Position numbers and translations under genes: made by a program. 64,000 nucleotides of DNA from Myxococcales bacterium (GTDB taxonomy: Bacteria; Myxococcota; Bradymonadia; UBA7976; UBA1532), in assembly GCA_020633515.1 (NCBI GenBank), contig JACKDM010000008.1:1-64000 (forward strand). Direction: 5' to 3'. The notes beneath the pieces are model-generated. The model had not been told where the DNA came from, did not search any database, and worked only from the letters and a program-made list of their open reading frames with translations. Each line of letters opens with the position of its first letter. Positions within the stretch are counted from its first letter, which is position 1. Shown here one piece after another: positions 33,324 through 40,266 of the stretch.

Positions 33324-34046
33324 ATGATCAAGTCGTCGTGGATGATGCTCGCGCTCGCGCTCGCCGTGGCCGGCTGCAAGGGCGAGACGAAGACCGAGCC
33401 CAAGCCCGAAGCCGAGGAGGCCGCCGCGCCCGCCGCCGACGCGCCCGCCGCCGGGGTCGCCGCCCAAAACCCCATCCTGCGCGACCCGAGCAAGGCCACC
33501 GAGCAGGCGCCCGAACAGTACACCGTCGAGCTCGACACCACCGCCGGCCCGATCCGCATCGACGTCACCCGCGCCTGGGCCCCGCGCGGCGCCGACCGCT
33601 TCTACAACCTCGTCCGCGCCGGCTACTACGACGACGTCGCGTTCTTCCGCGTCATCCCCGGCTTCATGGCCCAGGTCGGCCTGCACGGCGAGCCCGAGAT
33701 CAACAAGATCTGGCGCGAGGCCCGCATCGAAGACGACCCGGTCCGCGCGAGCAACACCCGCGGCATGGTGAGCTTCGCGACCGCCGGCCCCAACACCCGC
33801 ACGACGCAGTTCTTCATCAACTTCGGCGACAACAACAACCTCGACGGCATGGGCTTCTCGCCGTTCGGCAAGGTGCAGGACGCGAGCATGGCCACCGTCG
33901 ACGCGCTGCACGGCGGCTACGGCGAGGGCGCGCCCCGCGGCAAGGGCCCGATGCAGGGCCGGATCCAGGCCGAGGGCAACGCCTACCTCAAGCGGGACTT
34001 CCCCGAGCTCTCCTACATCAAGTCGGCCAGGATCGCCGGCGAGTAG
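33324..34046 (+). CDS. cyclophilin-type peptidyl-prolyl isomerase lipoprotein
   Basis: 240 residues. Signal peptide with lipobox VAGC (Cys18), then a Lys/Glu/Ala-rich linker, then a cyclophilin domain from about residue 66: catalytic Arg in FFRVIPGFMAQVG, TRTTQFFINFGDN and FSPFGKV. It catalyses cis-trans isomerisation of prolyl bonds and, being lipid-anchored, probably assists folding of exported proteins. TATGCT in the 39-base gap before the ATG may be a -10 element. Convergent with the downstream fusion gene across 30 bases with no clear terminator hairpin. Confidence 0.92.
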   Translation: MIKSSWMMLALALAVAGCKGETKTEPKPEAEEAAAPAADAPAAGVAAQNPILRDPSKATEQAPEQYTVELDTTAGPIRIDVTRAWAPRGADRFYNLVRAGYYDDVAFFRVIPGFMAQVGLHGEPEINKIWREARIEDDPVRASNTRGMVSFATAGPNTRTTQFFINFGDNNNLDGMGFSPFGKVQDASMATVDALHGGYGEGAPRGKGPMQGRIQAEGNAYLKRDFPELSYIKSARIAGE

Positions 34047-34076
34047 CCCTCTCTTCGCCGCGGGGGACCGCTCGCC

Positions 34077-36425
34077 TCACGGCACCGGCGGATCGGCGAA
34101 GAACGGCTCGGCGTCGGCGTAGCGGAACCCCGCCGCCTCGGCGAACTCCCGATCCGAGCGCAGGTCGCCGACGAAGATGCAGCGCGCCGGATCGAGCCGA
34201 TAGCGCTCGATCAGCTCTACCGCGAACCCCGGCAACGGCTTGCGGCACCAGCACTTCACCGGTCGCGCCGGGTGCGGGCACATGCGCACGTCGAGCCGCA
34301 GCTCGAGCTGCCGGTGCGTCTCTTCGAGCCCGGCGAACGCCGCCTCGTAGGTCAACATGCCCGCCGCGACCCCGCCCTGGTTCGACACCCCGAGCAGGTG
34401 CCAGCCCGCCTCGCGAAACCGCCGCAGCACCGCGGCCCGCCCCGGCAGCGCGACCACGTCGGCCGGCGAGCGGGGGAAGATCTCGCCGCTCCGCGTCGCC
34501 CGCAGCGTCCCGTCGTAGTCGCAGATCAACGCCCGGTTGACATACGCCGGCCCGAGCACCCGCCGGAACGGCGCCCGCGTCACCGAGACGAAGCCCTCCT
34601 CGGTCGACGGCGGCTCGAAGCGCTTGAACCACGACGAGATCACGATCGGCGGGAAGGTGTTCGGGTCGTCCTTGCCCGCCGCCGCGATCTCCTCCGGCTC
34701 CAGCATGCGCCCGTACTTCGTGTAGATCCGCCGCGCCGCGTTGAACCGCACCGCGTCGGCGTCGGCGTCGATCCACAAGCACCGCACCGGCAGCCCCCGC
34801 TCTCGCGCCGCCGCGATCAGCCCCGCGCGCGACTGCCGCGTCGGGTAGGTGTTGTCGAGCACGAAGCGCCGATGCCCTCCGTCGAACGCCCGGGTGAAGT
34901 GCGGCACCAGATCGTCGAGCTTGCCGCCGAGCAGGTCGCGGTTGAGGCGGGTGTAGCCCTCGTCGACCAGCGGCTGCACCCGACTGCTCTTGCCCGCCGC
35001 CGGCGGCCCCATCACCACCACCACCTCGGGGGCCGCGCCCCCGCTGAACACCACCGGCCGCTCCGCGACCGCCTCGGGGAAGCGCGCGTCCAGCGTCGCC
35101 CGCTCCGCGTCGCTCAGCCGCAGCGACAGCGCCGCCGCGCTCGCCGCCGCGCTCTCCGGCCGCGTCGCGCCCGGGATCGGGATCAAGCCGCCGTCCATCA
35201 GGTACGCCAGCGCCACCGCCTCCGCCGAGACCCCGTGCGCCTCGGCGATCGCCGCCAGCGCCACGTCCTTCGCGAGCCGCCCCCGCCGCTTGTGCCCCCC
35301 CAGCGGCGAGTGCGCGATCAACGCGATCCCGTGCGCCCGACAGACCTCGATCACGCCCCGCGTCCACGCCGTGCGATCGAGCAGGCTCCAGGCGTTCTGC
35401 ACGCTCACGATCGGCGCCACCGCCCGCGCCGCCGCGACCTGCGCCGCGTCGACGTTGCACAGCCCGATGTGCCGCACCGCGCCCGCCTGCTGCAGCTCCG
35501 CCAGCGCCGCCACGCTCGCCTCGATCGGCACCCGCGGATCGACCGCGTGCAGCTGCACCAGATCGATCCGCGCCACCCCGAGCGCCGCCCGGCTCCGCTC
35601 CACCGCCGCCCGGATGTGATCCGGCTCCCCGCACGGCAGCCACCGCTCGCCCCGCCGCCGCAGCCCCGCCTTCGTCGCCACCACCACCGCGCCCCGCTCC
35701 GGCCGCTCGGCCAGCGCCGCCGCGATCAGCCGCTCGTTGTGGTGCAGGTCGTCCTCGTCCTCGGCGTACACATCGGCGGTGTCGATGAACCGCACCCCCG
35801 CGTCCAGCGCCGCCCCGATCACCGCCCGCGCCGTCGCCGCGTCCGGCCGCCCGCCCGTCGACAGCCGCATCGCCCCGAGCCCGAGCGCCGACAGCACCAG
35901 CGCGTCATCCGCCGGCCCCACCCGCACCGCCGCCCGGAGAAGCCCCGCCTCCATCACCCGCGGCGCGGCCACCATCACCCGCCGCCCCTCGCCGAAGAGA
36001 TCCCACGCGTCGTCCTCGTCCCAGCTCGCGACCCGCTCCGGCACCGGCCCGCCCGCCACGTTGAACAGCGCCCACTCCTTGCCGAGCCGCGCCGCCTCCT
36101 CCGGCGTGCACACCTGCAACGTCCGCCGCGACGACCGCGGATCGTCGAGCACGCCCAGCAGCAGCGACCCCGCGCCGAGCCCGTCGAGCACCGCCTGCAC
36201 GAAGCGATCGGGCAGCGCCGCCCGCAGCCGCGTCGTCGGGCTCCGGTAGCGCCCGATCTCGGTCACCGGCAGCTCCAGGCCCACCGAGAGCTCACCATTC
36301 GAAATCGGCGGATCGAGCACCCCGCAGATCCGATCGAGCAGCGCCCCCAGCGCCGCCTTGCGCGCCGAGAGCCGCGCCCGCGCCTCCGCCTCCGCGATCC
36401 GCCGCGCCGCCGGTGAGAGGCTCAT
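34077..36425 (-). CDS. fusion: unknown N-terminus, aldo-keto reductase, PNKP-type polynucleotide kinase, HAD phosphatase
   Basis: 782 residues from ATG 36425. Residues ~1-165 are unrecognised. Residues ~170-450 form an aldo-keto reductase barrel with the full tetrad Asp215, Tyr220 (FIDTADVY), Lys252 and His293. Residues ~465-620 are a P-loop kinase with GPPAAGKSS (473-481), the general-base NRD (495-497), LDNTYPTRQSR (523-533) and WFKRFEPPSTEEGF. This order and wording match eukaryotic PNKP and T4 Pnkp 5'-kinase domains. Residues ~630-780 are a HAD phosphatase: DYDGTL (Asp636, Asp638), TRSG and FP as in PNKP, SNQGG, a zinc site CPH plus CWCRKP (Cys716, His718, Cys725, Cys727) as in GmhB/HisB, and GDLRSD. 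The order kinase-phosphatase is that of T4 Pnkp. No frameshift is seen; domains read through cleanly. Likely nucleic-acid end processing joined to a carbonyl-reducing activity (inference). Confidence 0.9.
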   Translation of the reverse strand: MSLSPAARRIAEAEARARLSARKAALGALLDRICGVLDPPISNGELSVGLELPVTEIGRYRSPTTRLRAALPDRFVQAVLDGLGAGSLLLGVLDDPRSSRRTLQVCTPEEAARLGKEWALFNVAGGPVPERVASWDEDDAWDLFGEGRRVMVAAPRVMEAGLLRAAVRVGPADDALVLSALGLGAMRLSTGGRPDAATARAVIGAALDAGVRFIDTADVYAEDEDDLHHNERLIAAALAERPERGAVVVATKAGLRRRGERWLPCGEPDHIRAAVERSRAALGVARIDLVQLHAVDPRVPIEASVAALAELQQAGAVRHIGLCNVDAAQVAAARAVAPIVSVQNAWSLLDRTAWTRGVIEVCRAHGIALIAHSPLGGHKRRGRLAKDVALAAIAEAHGVSAEAVALAYLMDGGLIPIPGATRPESAAASAAALSLRLSDAERATLDARFPEAVAERPVVFSGGAAPEVVVVMGPPAAGKSSRVQPLVDEGYTRLNRDLLGGKLDDLVPHFTRAFDGGHRRFVLDNTYPTRQSRAGLIAAARERGLPVRCLWIDADADAVRFNAARRIYTKYGRMLEPEEIAAAGKDDPNTFPPIVISSWFKRFEPPSTEEGFVSVTRAPFRRVLGPAYVNRALICDYDGTLRATRSGEIFPRSPADVVALPGRAAVLRRFREAGWHLLGVSNQGGVAAGMLTYEAAFAGLEETHRQLELRLDVRMCPHPARPVKCWCRKPLPGFAVELIERYRLDPARCIFVGDLRSDREFAEAAGFRYADAEPFFADPPVP

Positions 36426-36573
36426 GACCGGACCCCGCCGTGCGCGCCCGGAGGTCCATCGATCAGGCGCCGCGCGCGCAGCCCCCCGCCGCCGCTCGAC
36501 CACCGCTCACCCGCCGCGCTCGCCCACCCGGCCCTCGCCGAACGCGCGCCTCTCCGCTCGCTCGCCCCGCTCA

Positions 36574-37908
36574 TCACCGCGCTCCCCCCGCGTCATCCAA
36601 CCAAGCCGCCAGCGCCGCCGCGCCCCGCAGCACCGGCCGCCCCGCGTCGACCGCGCGCCGGACCGTGCGCGCCGCGTCCGGCCACCCCGGCTCCACATAG
36701 ACCGCGTCCACCGCCGCGTACAGCCCGCCCTCGCGATCGGGCGCCAGCGCCGCGTCGACCACCAGCGCCCGCCGGTCAACCGCCCCGAGCGCCGCCACCG
36801 CCGCCGCCCCCGCCCCCGGCGCCGCGCGCAGCCACACCGCCACGCCGTCCGGCAGCGCCCGCAGCCGCCCCGCCAGCGCCGCGACCGCCGCCGCGTCCGC
36901 CCACGGCGGCACCACCAGCACATTGCGCGCGGCCGCCTCGACGACCCCCACCGGCGGCACGTCCGGCCGAAAGCCCTCCTCCGCCCCGATCGGCCGCCAC
37001 AGCGGCCGCGCGGCCACCGGCGGCGTCGGCTCGATCCACAGCGGATCACCGCTCGCCGAACCGCCGACCATCGCCTCGCCGAACGCCGCGTCACCGACCG
37101 CAGCGCCCCCGACCGTCCCCTCGCCGACCGTCGCCTCGCCGACCGAAGCACCGCCGACCGAAGCACCGCCGACCGCCGCGTCACCGACCGAAGCGCCGCC
37201 CGACCCCGGCTCATCCCCCTCGACCCCCACCGCCACCGTCACCGCCCCGAACCCCGCCGCCGCCAGCCGCGCCAGCCAGTCCGCCACCGCCGCCCCGTCA
37301 TCCAGCACCGCATCCAACCCCCCCACCGCGTCCAGCGCCCGCCGCGCCACCCACACACACGCCGGCCAGCCACCCACCAGCCCCCCCGCCCGCACCACCG
37401 CCGCCGACCGCCCCGCGAACCGCAGCCGCCCCAGCCACCCCGGCGCCACCCGCGCCCCCGCCCGCAGCACCGCCACCCCATCCCCCATCGCCCGCGCCAG
37501 CCCCAGGTTCACCGCCTTCGCCCCGCACGCCACCCGCGTCGCCAGCACCGTCGCCCCCGCCGCCTCCGCCCGCGCCACCAACGCCGCCCGCGTCGCCGCC
37601 CCCGGCGCGTCGGCCACCACCACCACCGCCTGCGGACACCGCGTCGCCCCCAGCCCCGCCAGCGTCCGCGCGAACGCCCCCGCGTCATCCCCCCCCACCA
37701 GCACCACCGCCGCCGCCCCCCCGCCCAGCGGCCAGTCGAACCCCCCCCCCCCCCGCGCCGCCACCAGCCGCCGCCGCGCCTCCCCCCCCGCCCCCCCCCC
37801 CCCCGCGCACAGCGCCTCCAGCGCCTCACCCCCCCCCACCGCCGCCGCCGGATCCCCCACCCAGCTCGCCCCCCGCCGCCCGCGCCGGCTCGCCCCCGCG
37901 CCCCACAT
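36574..37908 (-). CDS. glycosyltransferase-like segment 3 (frame-displaced part of broken glycosyltransferase locus)
   Basis: Third reading frame of the locus. A GT2-like fold is visible: AAAVVLVGGDDAGAFARTLA, PQAVVVVADAPG, then VACGAKAVNLGLARAMGDG, VLRAGARVAPGWLGRL and ARRALDAVGGLDAVLDDG. Each matches a GT2 position, but the catalytic acidic residues (normally in the DxD-type and GED motifs) are replaced. A pentapeptide-repeat linker follows, then a C-terminal Rossmann-like part (YAAVDAVYVEPGWPDAARTV) resembling a GT1/GT4 end. The first ~50 codons cross two 14-base G tracts. Using ATG 37908 as start is only formal; the real protein probably continues from the preceding frames. Confidence 0.5.
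   Translation of the reverse strand: MWGAGASRRGRRGASWVGDPAAAVGGGEALEALCAGGGGAGGEARRRLVAARGGGGFDWPLGGGAAAVVLVGGDDAGAFARTLAGLGATRCPQAVVVVADAPGAATRAALVARAEAAGATVLATRVACGAKAVNLGLARAMGDGVAVLRAGARVAPGWLGRLRFAGRSAAVVRAGGLVGGWPACVWVARRALDAVGGLDAVLDDGAAVADWLARLAAAGFGAVTVAVGVEGDEPGSGGASVGDAAVGGASVGGASVGEATVGEGTVGGAAVGDAAFGEAMVGGSASGDPLWIEPTPPVAARPLWRPIGAEEGFRPDVPPVGVVEAAARNVLVVPPWADAAAVAALAGRLRALPDGVAVWLRAAPGAGAAAVAALGAVDRRALVVDAALAPDREGGLYAAVDAVYVEPGWPDAARTVRRAVDAGRPVLRGAAALAAWLDDAGGAR
37046..37200 (-). repeat. 15-base tandem repeat encoding pentapeptides A-[SAT]-V-G-[GDE]
   Basis: About nine to ten imperfect 15-base units (plus-strand consensus near CCGACCGAAGCACCG) inside glycosyltransferase segment 3, giving ASVGG, ASVGE, AAVGD, ATVGE and similar. 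Units are in frame and diverged at both DNA and peptide level. They probably form a flexible linker between the GT2-like and the C-terminal Rossmann-like parts. Confidence 0.75.
37689..37837 (-). repeat. cluster of long poly-G tracts (G8, G7, G14, G8, G14, G9 on coding strand)
   Basis: Within 149 bases the plus strand has C runs of 8 (37689-37696), 7 (37716-37722), 14 (37741-37754), 8 (37782-37789), 14 (37791-37804) and 9 (37829-37837). Runs this long occur nowhere else in the window. They lie exactly where the coding frame of the glycosyltransferase locus changes. Such tracts slip during replication and are the classic switch in phase-variable surface genes; they are also the most error-prone context for sequencing. 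Confidence 0.88.
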
Positions 37909-38683
37909 CGAGCACGAAGCCCCAGTCCCCCCCGTCGAAGTCCCCCGCCGCCGCCCGCCGATGCAGCAGCGCCGACAACGGCACCGCGTCCTCGCTCACC
38001 CGCCGCGCCGGATCCACCGCCCGCCCCGTCACCGCGTCACCCGCCACCCGCAGCCCATCCGCCACCGCCGCCGCCCCCTCGCCGATCGCCGCCCCCAACC
38101 GCGCCAGGTGATCGGGCAGCCACCGACAATCCGCCGTCAACCACGCCACCAGCGGCGTCCGCACCGCCGCCAGCGCCGCCCGCCGCCGCGCGATCGACGC
38201 CCCATCCAGCCCCGCCGCCGCCCCCGCCGGCCGGATCGCGGCGTTCACTGCACCGCCCGCCGCCACCCTCGCGCCGGTCGCTGCCTCGCTCGCGCCGCGC
38301 CGCCTCGCTCGCGCCGCCGTCGCCGCCTCGCCGCGCGCCAGTCGCCACCTCGTCCGCCGCGCGCCGCCCCCCGCGCCGCGCCGCCGCCGCCTCGCGCGCG
38401 CCGCCGCCGCCCTATCCGCGCCGCTCGCCGCCCCGTCGTCTGCCTCAGCCGCCCCGCCCGCGCCCGCATCCACCGCCACCGCCCGCGCGCCCCACCACCG
38501 CCCCACCACCACCTCCGACGGCGCCCGCGACTGCGCCCACGCGCTCGCCACCGCCGCCGCCGCGTCCTCCCCCGGCCGCCCGTCCGCCACCACGATCGCC
38601 GTGATCGCCTCCTCCCCCCGCCGCCGCCCCCCCCACGAGCGCCGGGAACACCTCACCCAGCCGCCGCCGCATCCCCGCCACAT
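37826..38683 (-). CDS. glycosyltransferase-like segment 2 (frame-displaced part of broken glycosyltransferase locus)
   Basis: Second reading frame. The first ~20 codons from ATG 38683 are out-of-frame noise over segment 1. From about 38625 the frame becomes sensible: AITAIVVADGRPGEDAAAAV, ASAWAQSRAPSEVVVG, and, after a very Ala/Arg-rich stretch, RTPLVAWLTADCRWLPDHLA, SALLHRRAAAGDFDGGDWGF. These correspond to the first strand, donor-binding helix, DxD region (here TADC) and acceptor region of a GT2 enzyme. The frame ends in a run of glycines at the G9 tract. Very probably continuous with segments 1 and 3 in an intact allele. Confidence 0.5.
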   Translation of the reverse strand: MWRGCGGGWVRCSRRSWGGRRRGEEAITAIVVADGRPGEDAAAAVASAWAQSRAPSEVVVGRWWGARAVAVDAGAGGAAEADDGAASGADRAAAARARRRRRGAGGGARRTRWRLARGEAATAARARRRGASEAATGARVAAGGAVNAAIRPAGAAAGLDGASIARRRAALAAVRTPLVAWLTADCRWLPDHLARLGAAIGEGAAAVADGLRVAGDAVTGRAVDPARRVSEDAVPLSALLHRRAAAGDFDGGDWGFVLDVGRGGEPARAAGGELGGGSGGGGGGG

Positions 38684-40235
38684 CCACCCGCGGCCCGCTC
38701 ACCCCCAACGCCGCCGCCAGCCCCGCCACCTCCGCCGCCACCGCCCCGTCATCCACCGCCAGCCGCGCCGCCTGACACAAGAACCACAACCCCTCCCGCG
38801 CATCCCCCCCCGTGACCCGCGCCCGCCCCCGCAGCCGCGCCACATCCGCCGTCAACCCGAACCGATTGAAGAACGCCACCGCCCGCTGCTCCGCCTCGCT
38901 CGCCCGCCCGGCCGCCAACGCCGCCTCCCCCGCCGCCCGCAGCGCCACCGCCGCCTCCACCCGCGCCCGCATCCCCGCCGCCGGATCGAACCCCGCGCTC
39001 GCCCCATCACGCCCTGCGCCCCCAACGCCCGCCGCCCCGCCCTCACCCCCGCTCGCCCCCCCGAACCCCGCCGCCGCCCACCCCGCCGCGAACCGCTCCA
39101 CCACCGCCGCCGCCCCCGCCAGATCCCCCCCCATCACCCGCGCCTGCACCCACGCCTCCGCCAACCCCGGCTCGAACCCCGGCCCCGCCGCCGCCAGGAA
39201 CCGCGCCGCGTTGTGCGCGTCGTGATACGCCAACATCAACCGCCCCACCTGCCCCCACGCCGCCCGCCGCGCCCGCGCCGCCGACTCCCCCGCGAGCCCC
39301 GGGAACAACACCCCGATCGCATGCCGCGCGAAGTGCCGCCGGATGATCTTCGAATCGTAGCTCAGATCGACAAACGGCCCCCACGACGTCCCGCCCTCGT
39401 GCTTCCGATAGCGATACACCACCTCATCCACGAACCGGAACCGCGCGTGCCCCACCAGCCGCGTCCACAGCTCGTAGTCCTGCGCCCGCGAAAACTCCGG
39501 ATCGTAGATCGGGCTCCCCACCCGCCGATACAGCGCCCGCCGCGTCGCCGTCCCCCCATCGGGCACACACGAACCGTGCAGCTTCGCCCCCAGCAGCGCC
39601 GCCTCCCGCCCCGTCCAGTCATTCGGCGTGAACACCTCGAGCTCGCGCCCGCTCCCGCCATCGAAGATCTGCAGCTTCCCGTAGATCACATCGACCTGCG
39701 GCTCCGCCCGCAGCACCGCGTCGTACCGCGCCAGCACCCCATCGACCAGCAGATCGTCATCGGCCATCCACAGCACGAACTCGCCCCGCGCCTCGGCCAT
39801 CGCCCGATTCCGCGCCGCCGGCCGCCCCTCGTTGCGATCCTTGCGCACGTACCGCAACCGCGGCTCCCCCGCCGCGTACCGCGCCACCACCGCCGGCGTC
39901 TCATCCGTCGACCCATCGTCGACGATCACCAGCTCCCAATCCGCGAAGTCCTGCCGCAGCACGCTCTCGATCGCATCCCCGATCAACCCCGCCCGATCGA
40001 ACGCCGCCATCAGCACCGAGAACCGCGGCGCCCCCGCCTCATCCGGCCGCAACACCGCCTCGCCCGCTCCCGAATCACCCGCCGCCGCGCTCGCCCCGCG
40101 CTCCCCCGCCGCCCCGCCCGCTCCGCGCTCACCCGCCGCCACGCCCACCGACCCCGGCCGCGCCACCCCGACCGGCGCCACCTTCCGCTCGCCGGCCCGC
40201 GCCGCCTTCCCCCGCTTCTTCGTCCGTCGCGCCAT
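38445..40235 (-). CDS. glycosyltransferase family 2 protein (segment 1, N-terminal part of the broken locus)
   Basis: The only part of the locus with intact catalytic motifs. From ATG 40235, a ~65-residue basic, then Ala/Gly-rich leader (repeated AAGERGA) precedes a GT2 domain: RFSVLMAAFDRAGLIGDAIE, ELVIVDDGSTDET (DDGS 106-109), MADDDLLVDG (158-161), and HGSCVPDGGTATRRALYRRV, AQDYELWTRLVG. A helical region with TPR-like character follows to about residue 530 (RLGEVFPALVGG). From the G8 tract at 38627-38634 onward the encoded residues are Gly/Arg-rich nonsense, while a glycosyltransferase-like sequence continues in the next frame. Likely envelope or capsule polysaccharide synthesis. Adjacent to tkt on the same strand, 31 bases downstream. 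Confidence 0.75.
   Translation of the reverse strand: MARRTKKRGKAARAGERKVAPVGVARPGSVGVAAGERGAGGAAGERGASAAAGDSGAGEAVLRPDEAGAPRFSVLMAAFDRAGLIGDAIESVLRQDFADWELVIVDDGSTDETPAVVARYAAGEPRLRYVRKDRNEGRPAARNRAMAEARGEFVLWMADDDLLVDGVLARYDAVLRAEPQVDVIYGKLQIFDGGSGRELEVFTPNDWTGREAALLGAKLHGSCVPDGGTATRRALYRRVGSPIYDPEFSRAQDYELWTRLVGHARFRFVDEVVYRYRKHEGGTSWGPFVDLSYDSKIIRRHFARHAIGVLFPGLAGESAARARRAAWGQVGRLMLAYHDAHNAARFLAAAGPGFEPGLAEAWVQARVMGGDLAGAAAVVERFAAGWAAAGFGGASGGEGGAAGVGGAGRDGASAGFDPAAGMRARVEAAVALRAAGEAALAAGRASEAEQRAVAFFNRFGLTADVARLRGRARVTGGDAREGLWFLCQAARLAVDDGAVAAEVAGLAAALGVSGPRVDVAGMRRRLGEVFPALVGGAAAGGGGDHGDRGGGRAAGGGRGGGGGERVGAVAGAVGGGGGAVVGRAGGGGGCGRGRGG
38614..38634 (-). repeat. poly-G tracts (G8 and G6) at first frame switch
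   Basis: Plus strand C6 (38614-38619) and C8 (38627-38634), separated by GCCGCCG. Reading the coding strand, one base fewer in the G8 tract would join segment 1 directly to segment 2 in a single open frame. Confidence 0.8.
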
Positions 40236-40266
40236 CCAGCGACCGTAGATCGCGCCCCCGAGCCGG

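Noticed and set aside
34272..36416. Plus-strand open frame of about 700 codons opposite the AKR-PNKP fusion
   Set aside because: Its product is almost entirely Arg/Pro/His/Gln, as expected from the antisense of a GC-rich gene. The minus-strand frame has four sets of catalytic motifs.
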